Counted from the stretch's first letter, positions 42,772-53,456 are shown. The stretch is DNA of 64,000 nt from Aradus depressus (GCA_963662175.1 OY759225.1:17099601-17163600); one strand, 5' to 3'. The notes: generated by a model from the sequence alone, not told the origin. A program made the numbers and translations.

Positions 42772-42856
42772 CTGTAAAATGTACTTAGGTCCCGAAGTAA
42801 ATAAATTTTCATCCGATTCTGGTCATGATCTAAGTTAACACACGTAACTTCTCCGC

Positions 42857-43031
42857 GCCTACTACCAGAGCGCTCTTTCGTCACTCTGGTGGACATGAGC
42901 CCGACTCTACTGTGGGAGTCCTAAATTTTGCCAACCCTAAATTTTTATTCATCTAGGGTAGGGGTCTTTAACGAGTACCTGACATCGTACAGGCTCGGGA
43001 CCATCGCTTAACGTCCCATCCGAAGGACGGC
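42857..43031 (-). mobile_element. SINE1 fragment
   Basis: Minus strand, from gcctactaccagagcgctct to the middle block (cccatccgaaggacggcgta). Confidence 0.85.
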
Positions 43032-43187
43032 GTAATTCAAAAATACATTACTTCTCCAGATATACGAAATATAGGGGAAGATTTATATGATTCCTCAGTC
43101 AAATCTACTCAGATAATAATTATTATTGGTAGTTATTAGAAAAATTGTAAAAATAAAAATTAAATATATATATGTATATTTGATGAG

Positions 43188-43356
43188 GCCATGACAGGGC
43201 TTTGTTATACCAATCAATCTCACACATTACTGTCTTTCCCCCTCCATTTTCTCAAAATCATTTCATACTTGCATTACTGGGTATAAGAAAGTCACCTTTA
43301 GAATTACGCTGTACAATGAAACAAAGAAATACCACTGACGCCAACTCATTACTTTA
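43188..43356. mobile_element. MITE family P copy
   Basis: gacagggctttgttatacca at the left, attactgggtataagaaagt and ttacgctgtacaatgaaaca in the middle; the right half is truncated. Confidence 0.6.
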
Positions 43357-43805
43357 ATATATTTCTTCAAATATACAAATAGACTAAAATATTTTATAGA
43401 AATTTAAACGAAAATTCCCTTAATGTATATGTATTTTGGGGTTATGTTATCTCTTCGTTCATTCAAATATATGTCCTGTGTGAAATGCTGTGGCCTTTCT
43501 ACGAAATGACGATTTACGGCTTTCGTCGACATATTTACGTTCTATCGGGAGATATTGTGACTACAGATACGCACTAAATCACGTGTATAGCCATAATTTT
43601 TACTTTCCAAAGTACATGAAATGTAGAGAAAGATTTGTAATCGATGTTGATCTTTCACCGGAGTTTCATGTTTTCGAACCAAAAGATGAAGTATAAATGT
43701 CTGTCTATCTGTGTGTATCCAGAACGTCAAAAGGACGACCACTTTCTGATTTTCAGCCAAATCGATCAAAGGAAGGAGAAAATAGAGAGAGACTCAACTC
43801 AAGAA
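43357..43805. repeat. Family G copy
   Basis: cgttctatcgggagatattg, ggacgaccactttctgattt-tcagccaaatcgatcaaa. Two overlapping open frames here follow the repeat and show no domain. Confidence 0.45.
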
Positions 43806-43818
43806 CCCTAGAAACGGT

Positions 43819-44284
43819 TAGGTTAGGTTTTATGACTCATGCCCGGGCTTTAACTACGAGGTCATATCGCCTACTACCAGAGCGCTCTTTCGTCACTCTG
43901 ATGGACATGAGCCCGACTCCACTGTGGGAGTCCTAAATTTTGCCTACCCTAAATTTTTATTCATCTAAGGTAGGGGTCTTTAACGAGTACCTGACATCGT
44001 ACAGGCTCGGGACCATCGCTTAAAGTCCCATTCGAAGGACGGCGTGCTTAAGTTTATTTTACCTCCCAAATAAAATAAACTAAAAGGCCTCGGTCGGGTT
44101 TCGAACCCACGATCTTGAGCTCAGAAGACAAGCTGAGCTACCGGCGCCCTCTGTGGAGGTCCGATGTGTCCCGCGGTCACGATGACTCAAAGACATTTGT
44201 CTGCCCTTCCAAAAGGCGCGAAGCTCTTTAAGAGAACTACAATGTTCTTAGCCCTCACCCCAAAGTGTCTACTTTGTGCGCAAT
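43819..44284 (-). mobile_element. SINE1 chimera with an extra 132-bp 5' segment
   Basis: A SINE1 copy (43819-44152) with a ggttaggttttat tail. Exact duplications ccctagaaacggt stand at 43806-43818 and at 44285-44297, which is 132 bp beyond the SINE head. The inserted unit therefore includes the segment 44153-44284, upstream of the head in sense orientation. The host sequence is a family G copy (aaccctagaaacgg-tctatgtaatg), which reads on correctly when the whole 466 bp is removed. A small deletion removed part of the A-box region. Confidence 0.85.
44153..44284 (-). other. Unidentified 132-nt segment fused to SINE1
   Basis: Sense strand starts attgcgcacaaagtagacac and ends gggacacatcggacctccac-ag, directly before the SINE head. 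Near-balanced GC unlike its surroundings. One frame is open for about 29 codons. I did not recognise it as 5S, 7SL, U1-U6 RNA or tRNA. It is probably a cellular RNA or mRNA piece picked up by template switching. Confidence 0.6.
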
Positions 44285-44297
44285 CCCTAGAAACGGT

Positions 44298-45280
44298 CTA
44301 TGTAATGTATGGACCCAAAATTTAGGATTCAGAAGCCAACTATGTGAGTCAAATATAGATTTTTAGCTCAAACGGTCGGTTGATTTTGGAGGGAGAGCAA
44401 AAATTTTAATTGATTAATTCGTGGTGGGGAAGCGTTGGCGTAGCTAACGGGGGGCACACCCCCTCCCAGAAAAACACTATATAATGTATCTAATTTAAAA
44501 AAAAATCATATATAACGACAACTCCACCACAGACAAACATTACAGTCAAGTCATTAGAAGGATATAGAAAGCTTCGGTTCCCAGTCAAACGTTATTCGGA
44601 TTCAAATTTCACTTTCTTAAAGTTTGGACTCCAACGAATGCTATCAATCGACGAAGTATGAGAGTATAGCGACCGCATCGTCGTGCATGTCACAACAAAA
44701 CGCGCAACAATTTTAAAATCTCTCGTGTCGCTGCTGCACATAGAAAATGAAATATGTAGTAAAAAAGAAAATGAAGGCTTATTTAATTGGCCAAATATCA
44801 GCCGAAACTTCGGCCACGCTGAAACGCAGTCTGCGTGACTTGTGCGTCGTTCGACTAACTTCGGATGAGTTCGTGGCTTGTGAGTCGTGTGTGGTTGCCA
44901 TACGAATACTAAAATTAATTAGTAATCTAATAATAATATTCCTTTTTTTTCTTTTGATGTTATAACTGTTTTTTAAACTAAGTAATTACTCAATAGTCGT
45001 ACACATTATTGTAATCGTTGTTAAGACTGATAATTAGGCAATTCTTTAATCACCAAGTGCTAAATACAAGATCTCAGTAGAAAATAAATTAATCTTAAGA
45101 ATATTGTGAACACTATTAAAATAGGTACTTACTTAATTAAGGAGTCTGTACTTTATATCTAATCTAAGTGTTGATTTTTGACAGTTTACTTACAAGGTAG
45201 GTCTTTACTTTAACGTGTTTATTATTTTTGTTCATGTTAAATTGTTAATGTAACATAAATAAATAACTATTTTTGTTACA
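44298..45280. other. Family G end, AT-rich sequence, no gene
   Basis: 44300-44435 finishes a family G copy ending ttcgtggtggggaagc. At 44437 a gttggcgtagctaacgg word resembles the cagtggcgtagc MITE ends. 44640-45280 is AT-rich; a 72-codon frame at 44747 has no domain. Confidence 0.35.
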
Positions 45281-45319
45281 TACTTCAATTATTTCACAGG
45301 ATGTCAAATATAAGATAGT

Positions 45320-45355
45320 CTGACGCTTTCGAGGTTCCCTCATCCTCAGGCAGTC
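45320..45355 (-). ncRNA. Hammerhead motif, family B, truncated
   Basis: Minus strand: CTGAGGA, unpaired T, stem II GAGG-gaa-CCTC, GAAA, GC and then a deletion that removes the rest of stem III and the cleavage site. Confidence 0.65.
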
Positions 45356-45537
45356 TGATAAAAAATTAAAAAATTTTGAATAAAACTAAATAATATAATA
45401 AAAATAAATAAATATCAATCTAAAACATTAACAATTTAAAATATCATGGATTAAATTGTTAATGTTTTAGATTGTTATTTATTTATTTTTATTATATTAT
45501 TTAGTTTTATTCAAAAAAATTTTAATTTTTTATCAGA

Positions 45538-45580
45538 CTGTCTGATGATGAGGGAAACCTCGAAAGCCGGCTAGCTATTA
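45538..45580 (+). ncRNA. Hammerhead ribozyme motif, family B
   Basis: CTGATGA (45542-45548), unpaired T, stem II GAGG-gaaa-CCTC (perfect), GAAA (45562), palindromic stem III GCCGGC (45566-45571), TA. Stem I is weak (TGT against GCT). Confidence 0.75.
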
Positions 45581-45792
45581 CTACCAATAAAAATCTGTGA
45601 GAGGTCAGACTATTTTATATTTGACATCCTGTGAAATAATCCCTTCTCACTACATCAGCCATCTTCATATTATTACTTCAATTATTGTTTTTTATTTCAT
45701 TTAACACGAGTCAACTGTCTGTAGGTAGGTGTATGTATAAAAAATACACTGAATTTCAGTATACAATGGAAATTTTAACATGTCTAAATAAG

Positions 45793-45880
45793 TTTCGGTT
45801 TCGGCCTAAACTAAGACCGAGGCCGAAGATTCGGTTTCGGTTTCGGCTGAAAATCCTGTTTCGGTCGGCCACTACTTACT
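45793..45880. repeat. ttcggt-rich repeat, possible hAT end
   Basis: Repeated ttcggtttcgg and its relatives (ttcggcctaaactaagaccg-aggccgaa) ending tttcggtcggccactac. Such cgaaac tandem words next to a gtggccg end are seen in some hAT elements, but the partner end was not found. Confidence 0.3.
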
Positions 45881-46269
45881 ACTACTACTTACTGTATAAG
45901 ACTGGATGACGAGACTGATGACAATTTTAATTGTTGATTTAAAGTGTTGATTATTTTTTTATAACACACTAATAATTTGTAGTACCTCATTGTTAATTAT
46001 TAAGTTTAATTAAACTTAAATTAAAAATATGATAGTGAAATGTGAACTATTGTTTTATTATCTCGGTCGTGTTGACCGGCTGCCTCCTCCCAGAGAATAA
46101 TGCTAGGTACGCCAATATGGGGTAGTACATTGCCGGTGATTCATCGAAGCTTTTCTTTTAGTTGGTGAAGTAAATATGGATATTAGCGATGGGCCATACG
46201 GTAACCACTTGGATTTCTATAGCTCACTATCTTTCCTGTACATCGAATGTTGGCTCTTTACTGTAGACA

Positions 46270-46391
46270 GCTTCTGGGTGAGAGCAACCTTGAAAGCGTG
46301 CTAGCACAAATGTAAAACTATGTTTATTAAAATAAATATTACAATTTGGCATCCCCACAAGGGATGCCAAATTGTAATATTTATTTTAATA
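46270..46391. repeat. Decayed hammerhead (family B) and a 31-bp perfect foldback
   Basis: 46273-46306 reads ctgggtgagagcaacc-ttgaaagcgtgctagca, alignable to family B but with CTGATGA broken. Then 46325-46355 and 46361-46391 are perfect 31-bp inverted copies around cacaa, with ttacaatttggcatccc and complement. Probably the remaining half and centre of another head-to-head pair. Confidence 0.6.
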
Positions 46392-46399
46392 TAGTGCTA

Positions 46400-46950
46400 A
46401 TTGTTATTATTTAATAGTTTATACTTTACGATCTCTGAAAATTAATTTTTCCGCAATTTGAAGGTTGTTTTGAGGCAAGAATAAAATACGTCTTTCAATA
46501 AAAAGTGATAAAAAAAAATTTAATATTATTTAATAAAAATTGTAATAATTTTTCAAGTGGCTCCCACCAGGTAGAGCAGAGATAGATTTAGGTGAGGATC
46601 AGATCAGAGTTTACGATGGATGGATCAGTTATATGGAGGTAATAATTTATAGGAGCCTTCACAATAGCAATGATCCGGATTATAGTAGGGTCGTAACTGA
46701 GCGGGGGTGAACCTACCTACGTCAGCACTGGACAGAAGCAAGGTTCACAATTCTCTCTCTTGTGCAACCCGGATAAGAGAGAAGAGAAATGAAGGAGGAA
46801 TCCAGCATTCTTAGCAGTGGCGTAGCATAGGTTTCTGCCACAAAACAAGATTTAAATCGATCTTTAAAAATCGGCGTGTCTTCATAGTGTAAATGTGTAA
46901 ATCCAGCAGTGCGTATAAAAATCCGTATATGTTAATTATCCGCATTGGAC
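46400..46950. other. Unassigned stretch
   Basis: 46560-46800 is more balanced in composition and may be an old LINE piece; 46808 has cagtggcgtagcataggttt, a MITE-type end. No gene. Confidence 0.3.
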
Positions 46951-46954
46951 CTTG

Positions 46955-47687
46955 AAAATTCGCACGAATACAAACAAATTTATAAAAAGACTACCTAGAA
47001 AGAACGAGTTTCTGAAGTCGGTTAAACCTCAAATCGACACTGCTGATGTGACGTCTCTTTCCCGGAAAGAAATAATGGTCCTGACGAGGCTAAGAGTCGG
47101 ACACACTTGGCTTACTCATGTTCACATTTTATTGCGGAGACGCCCACCACTATGCAAGGAAGAACTTACTGTCTTCCACATACTACAGTCCTGTGAAGCT
47201 CTCAAACCTTATCGAGAAAGAGATGGATAGCCTCATGATGTTAGGTTTAGGTTAGGTTTTATGACTCATTTTATTACGACCGGGCTTTAACTACGAGGTC
47301 ATATCACCTGCTACCAGAGCGCTCTTTCGTCACTCTGGTGGACATGAACCCGACTCTACTGTGGGAGTCCTAAATTTTGTCTACTCTAAATTTTTATTCA
47401 CTTAGGGTTGGGGTCTTTAACAAGTACCTAACATCGTACAGGCTCGGGACCATCGCTTAACGTCCCATCCGAAGGACGGCGTGCTTAAGTTTATTTTACC
47501 TCCCAAAATAAACTAAGGGCCTCAGTCGGGGTACGAACTCACGTTCTTGATCTCAGAAGTCAAGCACGCATACCACTGAGCTACCGGCGCCCTCGCCTCA
47601 TGATGTTCGAGCAGCTGAAAGATAGCTCGGCGTACACATCTCAGCTGTTGCAATTCTTGCGAAACACTGGTCTGTATCACCAATAAA
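46955..47687 (+). pseudogene. I-like LINE ORF2 C-terminus, interrupted
   Basis: The frame reads SLSRKEIMVLTRLRVGHTWL, THVHILLRRRPPLCKEELTV and FHILQSCEALKPYRERDG; after the SINE1 insertion it continues MMFEQLKDSSAYTSQLLQFL and RNTGLYHQ to the stop at 47687. LTRLR-x-GHT and PPLC...VFHIL-x-x-C are the post-RNase-H zinc-knuckle region of I-type LINEs. The cysteines are incomplete because a few residues are lost after PPLC, and one stop (TAG) precedes the SINE. Inactive remnant. Confidence 0.88.
47243..47594 (-). mobile_element. SINE1, complete, inside the LINE
   Basis: Exact duplications gcctcatgatgtt (47230-47242 and 47595-47607). The tail aggtttaggttaggttttat is kept; small insertion near 47270. 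Inserted in LINE coding sequence. Confidence 0.93.
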
Positions 47688-47756
47688 TTAAATGGTGCCA
47701 TTCACGGAGGAATAGCTAATATCCAGAGAGATAGCCTTAGCCACATGATGTCACCC

Positions 47757-47970
47757 ACATGATATAAAAAACTAATAGACTTTCTTCAGGACATTGAAAT
47801 AGTCATTTAATTTATTTATTTTTTATTTATTTATTTATTTTTTATTTATTTATTTATTTTTTATTTATTTATTTATTTTTTCTTTACAATTCATTACTGT
47901 ACTTATGATTTTTACTGTTGATTCCTTGTTGTTTTCACATGACAGTATAGCTTGTAATTGAGCTGTTGTC

Positions 47971-48006
<36 letters not shown>
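47757..48006 (+). mobile_element. Short poly-A retroposon, 5' truncated
   Basis: 250 bp between exact atgatgtcaccc (47745-47756 and 48007-48018), ending ttgtcaataaataaatt and an A24-plus tail. The interior includes a minisatellite of tttatttatttattttttat (47808-47880). Probably a truncated LINE 3' UTR; family unknown. Confidence 0.85.
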
Positions 48007-48007
<1 letters not shown>

Positions 48008-48149
48008 TGATGTCACCCTATCTACTATAATAATAGTTGTGCTGGCGCTAATGGCCTCTGCAGTCGATGCGCCTGATAAAAAAAATAGGAAATGAAAAAC
48101 GAAAAAATTAAATGAAATAATATATTATCAAATTTTTATTTAATATTTT

Positions 48150-48620
48150 TTTTCAAAATTTGCCGCCACCAGCAAAGTGCCCCCTCTCCTCCCCTCTCGC
48201 TACGCTTTTTTTATTTTTATTTTAGCCATTCTTCAAATCAAAGTTATATATTTTTGGGGCATATATATTTTGTAATTATAAATAAATAACAGTACCTTCT
48301 TTGCGCATTAATTTTACTGTTAATTCACACTTCCTTAGTTCCTAAACAAGAACTCTCAGCCCACCTTTACATCTCAACTCAGACCATCTCCACTCAACCC
48401 AGAACTCGACTCGACTCTAAATCAAAAACAGCTGATGGCCGCGTTCGGTTTTCTACTCATTTGTTTTAAAAGAAAATGCATTCATATTATTTATTTACTT
48501 ATTCAGTTGCTTCTTGGATTTTATACAAAAATAAATATAATTAATTTTTTTATATTAACTAGGTCAATAACCGCGCTGATTATATTTCACATATTTTTTG
48601 TTTGTATCTATCAATTTTAA
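48150..48620 (+). mobile_element. Harbinger-related element
   Basis: Begins (inverted) with the gcaaagtgccccctctcctc/cgctacg end. 48310-48480 is closely similar to the leader of the PIF/Harbinger gene at 61850-62020 (ttaattcacacttccttagt, actcagaccatctcc, caaaaacagctgatggccg, tttgttttaaaagaaaatgc). The transposase is absent. 48435-48620 is a frame of K/I-rich codons without a domain. Confidence 0.6.
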
Positions 48621-48877
48621 TTCAAATTTTTAAGGATAAACTACAGTATTTACCGTATTTTATCTTAAAATTTCTTTAAATACGTAATTTTTCACTTTGT
48701 GGTCGTTTTTACTATTATCAATATAAATTTTTAACCCACTTTTCGAACGTACTCTTGACAAAGCTACATGAAGATGCTCATGACTAAAAACATCGCGACG
48801 TAAATCAATTCCAATTTTTTATAAAAGTAAAATACTAATTGAAGGCAAAAAACAACAATGACAAAATAAATAAGGGA

Positions 48878-49062
48878 GCCATGGTGGCCGTGAAGGGCTA
48901 GAGCGTAGGGCTTTGGTCGCATGGTCTCACCACGGTTTGCGGGTTCGAATCCCGTCCGGGAGTGAGTTTTATTTCATAGATAGAACTCCCTCCCGGGGCC
49001 ATGGATGTCGTAACACATTGACATGGCTAATATGCATCGAACATAAGGCCAAAAAAAATAAA
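48878..49062 (+). mobile_element. SINE2 copy
   Basis: gggagccatggtggccgtga to a poly-A tail broken by aataaataaat. B-box gcgggttcgaatcccgtccg intact. Flanking aaaataaat words may be the target duplication, but they merge with the tail. Confidence 0.88.
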
Positions 49063-49249
49063 TAAATTTAAAAAAAAAAGTTCTTGTTTTTTTTAATAAA
49101 AAAAATTAATTAATATTAACATCACGTGATACATCCGGTATCTCTCGACCAATCATTTAATTTGAAAAATCTGACGGAAGTAGCGTTACAAACGGATTGT
49201 TTAATGTAGGATAATTTAGATGTGTGTATTTTTTATACATCACTATATA
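49063..49249. other. Unassigned AT-rich stretch
   Basis: Nothing recognised. Confidence 0.3.
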
Positions 49250-49261
49250 TATATTTTATTT

Positions 49262-49603
49262 GAGGGCGCCGGTAGCTCAGTGGTATGCGTGCTTGACTTC
49301 TGAGCTCAAGGTCGTGGGTTCGTAGCCCGACCGAGGCCCTTAGTTTATTTTATCTGGGAGGTAAAATAAACGTAAGCACGCCGTCCTTCGGATGGGACGT
49401 TAAGCGATGGTCCCGAGCCTGTGCGATGTCAGGTACTCGTTAAAGACCCCTGCCCTAGGTGAATAAAAATTTAGGGTAGGCAAAATTTAGGACTCGGTAG
49501 AGTCGGGCTCATGTCCACCAGAGTGACGATAGAGCGCTCTGGTAGTAGGCGATATGACCTCGTAGTTAAAGCCCGGGCATGAGTCATAAAACCTAACCTA
49601 ACC
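49262..49603 (+). mobile_element. SINE1, complete copy with target duplication
   Basis: Exact duplication tatattttattt (49250-49261 and 49604-49615). The tail is aaaacctaacctaacc. Very close to the 18667 copy, including gacttctgagctcaagg and ggttcgtagcccga in the head, so the two form a young subfamily. Confidence 0.95.
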
Positions 49604-49615
49604 TATATTTTATTT

Positions 49616-50018
49616 CAGCCCGTTTTGGTGAGATAGCAAAAACGTGATTGTTTAATTCGTGCCGTGGAAGTTCATTGTCTGTGTTTCACCAACAAATCAT
49701 TCTCTTTGGGTTTAGCATTACATCCACAGCCCAGATTATTACCGACGGACCTACAGGTAGGCAGGGGCCCATTTTAAATAGCTCTATCTGCATGAAACTG
49801 CAATCAAGTCACGTTAGTACTTTCTGAATTTAAACCATCATATCCTCAGTTGAAGTTTGAACTAATTGTCACTATAATTCATCAGGGTGATGCAAAAATA
49901 ATCTATTTCTATGACATTACACCATGACGTATTATGGTTATTTTTTCAACTAAATGTAAATTATAGTCTGGTCTCTGTGTAGTCAAGGCAACGTACTTCA
50001 AGGCTTACAGTGAAAGGT
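49616..50018. other. Family G border and unassigned sequence
   Basis: 49650-49695 has ttaattcgtgccgtggaagt and a caccaacaa trace of the family G border. Nothing else recognised. Confidence 0.3.
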
Positions 50019-50225
50019 TTGGTTAGGTCTTATGACTCATGCCCGGGCTTTAACTAGGAGGTTATATCACCTACTACTAGAGCGCTCTTTCGATAATCTG
50101 ATGGGCATGAGCCCGACTCGGCGTACTTAAGTTTATTTTACCTCCCAGGACCTCGGTCGGGTTTCGAACCCACATTCTTGAGCTCAGAAGACAAGCAAGC
50201 AAACCACTGAGCTACCGGCGCCCTC
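50019..50225 (-). mobile_element. SINE1 with large internal deletion
   Basis: Exact duplications tacagtgaaaggt (50006-50018 and 50226-50238). 207 bp: the 3' part joins gcccgactcggcgtacttaa, skipping about 135 bp of the middle. The duplication shows that the loss is either in the source RNA or a later deletion. Confidence 0.92.
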
Positions 50226-50299
50226 TACAGTGAAAGGTATATTCTGTTTCAACTTTCTATCGCGGAAAACAAACCAATTTTTTTTATTTAAAAAAAATA

Positions 50300-50525
50300 T
50301 GTGATGTGGCCATTACAGGTTCTTATGCCAACAACACTTACAGATCACTGTCTCTCCTCCTTCCCCTTCTCAAAACTATTTCATACTGGCATTACTGAAT
50401 ATAAGAATGTCTACTCTCAAGATAACGCTGTAACAAGAGACAAAATTAAATGATTTGAAAAAGGGGAGAGAGAGTGATTTGTAAGCGTTGTTGATATAAG
50501 AAAATCCTGTAATGGCCACTTTACA
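50300..50525. mobile_element. MITE family P, full-length copy
   Basis: The clearest copy: left gtggccattacagg-ttcttatgccaacaa and right (complement) gtggccattacaggattttc. TA next to the CAGG ends; centre gaatgtctactctcaagata. Non-coding. Confidence 0.8.
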
Positions 50526-50647
50526 TATATTTTTCTTAATTTTTATAATTAAAAAAAAAAAATACCAATACATAAACCATATTTTAAATTTTGTTGCTAT
50601 GAATTACGATTCAAAAATTACTTTAGATATATTCCTTATAGACATTT

Positions 50648-50860
50648 AGTTAGGGTCATAGTGGCCGTGCGGGCTAGAGCGTAGGGCTCTGGTCGCATGG
50701 TTTTCACTATGGTTTGCAGGTTCGAATCCGAGAGTTAGTTTCATTTCGTAGATAGAACTCCCTCCCGGGCCATGGATGTCGTAAATAACTAGATAACACA
50801 GTGACATGGCTAATATGCATCGAACATAAGGCCAATAAAAAAAAAACAAAAAAAAAAAAC
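50648..50860 (+). mobile_element. SINE2 copy
   Basis: Head tagggtcatagtggccgtgc, B-box ggttcgaatccgaga (a deletion follows), tail of A runs. Duplication agacattt (50640-50647 and 50861-50868). Confidence 0.88.
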
Positions 50861-50889
50861 AGACATTTTGTTTACATTTTTGGGCCGCT

Positions 50890-51230
50890 ATAAACTTCGT
50901 CGCATTCATCCTATCTCAAATCTGATGACATATTGGCGATTGCAAATTTTATAAAAAATTGATAAGAATCAATTTTTTGATAGGACTAACCGTTTTCGGG
51001 TAAATCAAGGAAACGTCTATAAATATATGTTTCAAAACTACATTTCAAGATGTTCGGTTTTCGGTATTATCTCAAAAACCGAACGACCTGATAAATTATG
51101 TACTTTAATATTCTCTACAACTATTCCTTGAAAAAAATTTTGATTAGGTCATAAACATAAGCTGTACGTTGTAATATGTAGTTCGGTTCCGAGGGAAAGT
51201 GGGGGAAAATCTAATCAGAACTGTTAGCAC
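50890..51230. repeat. Family E copy
   Basis: ttttttgataggactaaccg, ttttcgggtaaatcaaggaa, tcatttc-type words; continues to cataaacataagctgtacgt. 51231-51780 is unassigned. Confidence 0.5.
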
Positions 51231-51780
51231 ATGTTACCCCTTCATTCCAAACAAGCTACTATCGTTTTGGTTGGAGAGAGCTCACACTTTCTAATCACAC
51301 ACACACGCAGTTGGACACCGCGAAAATGGTCAAAACGTATTCAAGAGACCTTGAAACATGAATATCCGTTGAAAACTCGATCTCTGATTTTTGCACGTTT
51401 ACAATAGACTTCCTTACACTATAGGTACAAGAAAATAAAAATAATAAATAATAATACTGTAAATTAATGGTGTTGATATTGTCAGGTGAGCGGACAGCAG
51501 CCAAAATTGATGTTAGTCAACAGGTTAAAGAGATTTATAACGATGGGTCGTTAGTGTAATGGCCGGTAGTTCGAACAGTAAGTAGTTTAAGTGCAGTTTC
51601 AGTAAAGCATCCTTGCCTCCGTCCATAGTGAGCTATCCATAGTGAAAACTAAATTCAAACTATACGTAAACATAAATTTAAATTTCTTCTTTAAAAAAAA
51701 ATATATATCGCCTCGACAGAGGTTAATTTTTATTTTATTTTTTAAATAATTTTTTTTTGCATATTTATAATCAGCTCTAA

Positions 51781-51907
51781 ATAATCATAGGTAAATCAAT
51801 AGGTGTCATACTTGAAGGGTTCTGGATATGCTTATAAAATTTCGTGTCGATAAGTTCGTTCTATCAGAAGTTATCGTGTTCACAGACACATTTTGATGTG
51901 TAAATAT
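51781..51907. repeat. Family G fragment
   Basis: cataaaatttcgtgtcgata and gttatcgtgttcacagacac, cut by the next element. Confidence 0.5.
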
Positions 51908-52516
51908 GTTAGCTCTCGATAGGGGCTATGACCGACCGTCAGAGTAAGTCTCGTTGATGTGCATGCGTAAGTGTGTGTCGGACGGTTGCGCGCGCAGCAA
52001 ACACACACACAACTACACACTTCTCTATCTGTGATATCATCTATTTTTTAGCATTATATTTCGATTGCATTATCGTGTAATATATTTCATCACGTATGAG
52101 TTAATGTAAAGGTAAATATATAATAAAACCAATAACAATAAAACAACTCTAAAAAACATGATATATATATTTTTACAACATTATTCATCATATTTACCGT
52201 TGTAGTGAATTTAACTAAAATATCAATATTACTAAATATAAAATGATCTTTCGGTAAGAAACTTTTCGATAGCTTAAATTTGTCACAAAAAATAAAATTC
52301 GTGGTAAAATAAAATAATATAACAGTGTAAATCTAAAGAAATATAATTATTTTAGCTATCACAAACCTATAATTTCATGTATAGAAGAAATTGAAGAACA
52401 ATACATTTGAATATTAAATTCCTCATACTACTTTTCTTATTGTAACAGTATAAAACAAATTTAAATCAAAATCAGTGCACGACAGCAAATTTTTGAAACT
52501 AATGCAGATGTTTACA
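51908..52516 (-). mobile_element. Uncharacterised element, copy 2
   Basis: Inverted relative of 19068-19840; ends atatgttagctctcgata and gcagatgtttac. It replaces the end of a family G copy, which is consistent with insertion. Confidence 0.6.
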
Positions 52517-52999
52517 CAATTGGGTGAGTACCGCGTCGCTCACACATGTTTTTTATTTTTTATTTTTGGGATCAGATCGAACCTTATACTTCGTACATTG
52601 TGAGTGAATCTTTTTCTTATTTTCACCTCTCGATGGAGTGACATTACATCTTGATATATATTCTTGACATACTGTCAACCAGCATTATCTTGATTTGGTC
52701 AGAATGCTCAATGACTTCGAGTTGAGAGCTGTCAGTGTTGACCCACAAAGAGGACCCTGTTTTTTTGAACATATGCGTGTCAAGTCCAACATATGTACCA
52801 CACATGTTGCTGATGTCTGAACAAGATGTAGAGGATTTAAATGTTTAGTTTTGATTTGTCACTCATGCCCGGGCTTCAATAAGCTTTCAAGAAAACTGAA
52901 GCGTAGTGAAGATCCGAGTTATGAAATTCATTTGTTTTTTTTCTTACAGTTAGTTCAATCAATTCGTGTCAACATTTACTCTCACGTCAACTGACAATT
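52517..52999. other. Unassigned stretch
   Basis: A short SINE1 trace (tcactcatgcccgggcttca, 52860). Otherwise nothing recognised. Confidence 0.3.
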
Positions 53000-53407
53000 G
53001 AAAAAACCTAGATTCTAACAGGTCACGGCGACTTCAGCGATAAGCTCTTCTTCTTTAAGAAGAAGAACAGCCCTGCCTGCTCGTGTGGCGGCGTCGAGAC
53101 TGCGGAACATGTAGTTCTCGAATGCCCGCTATACGAGCCCAGGGCGGCGCTGATTCGCCAGACAGGATCATACCTGGGACTGGACCTGCCTGGACTGATG
53201 ACAGAGGCAGGCTACCTGGCTTTTGGTCGGTTCGTCTCCTCCTGGCGGAGAATCAAGAAAGCCTTCTTCCGGGGGCCCCGCCGACCGCCGACAGGCGTGA
53301 TCCCGAGTTCACTCGGCGTAAAGCACCGGAAACCTAGGACGACTGTGGACCGTAGCCATCGAGCCGGTCCACAGCTGAAGAACCCATTTCCCAACGCAAT
53401 AGGGTGA
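53000..53407 (+). pseudogene. R1-like LINE ORF2 C-terminus
   Basis: The frame reads ILTGHGDFSDKLFFFKKKNS, PACSCGGVETAEHVVLECPL, GLMTEAGYLAFGRFVSSWRR and on to a stop at 53407. LTGHG followed by a C-x-C-x(9)-H-x(4)-C knuckle is the nucleic-acid-binding end of R1/LOA-type LINE proteins. A TAG replaces the Q expected just before ILTGHG. Polymerase and endonuclease are missing. The frame is otherwise open, and its strong GC bias shows it is foreign to the local composition. Confidence 0.88.
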
Positions 53408-53456
53408 TGTGACTGACCTCTCAGGAGGTCAGGAGCACCCAACAAAAAAAAAAAAA
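53000..53456 (+). mobile_element. R1-like LINE 3' end
   Basis: GC-rich against AT-rich flanks, ending in an A-rich tail at 53441-53456. Encodes the region below. Confidence 0.85.

Larger units (their letters stand above)
45294..45673. mobile_element. Penelope-like foldback (family B)
   Basis: 380 bp between exact tacttcaattatt (45281-45293 and 45674-45686). Halves are inverted copies (atttcacaggatgtcaaata and complement; taaaactaaataatataata and complement) meeting near 45445. Two hammerhead cores, one with its 3' side deleted. Confidence 0.88.
46955..48076 (+). mobile_element. I-like LINE 3' end with two insertions
   Basis: Coding end at 46955-47242 and 47608-47687; 3' UTR at 47688-47756 and 48019-48076 with ggcgctaatggcctctgcag-tcgatgcgcctgat before an A-rich end. 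That ggcgctaatg...gcgcct 3' end is typical of I-clade LINEs. Split by SINE1 (47243-47594) and a short retroposon (47757-48006). Confidence 0.82.
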
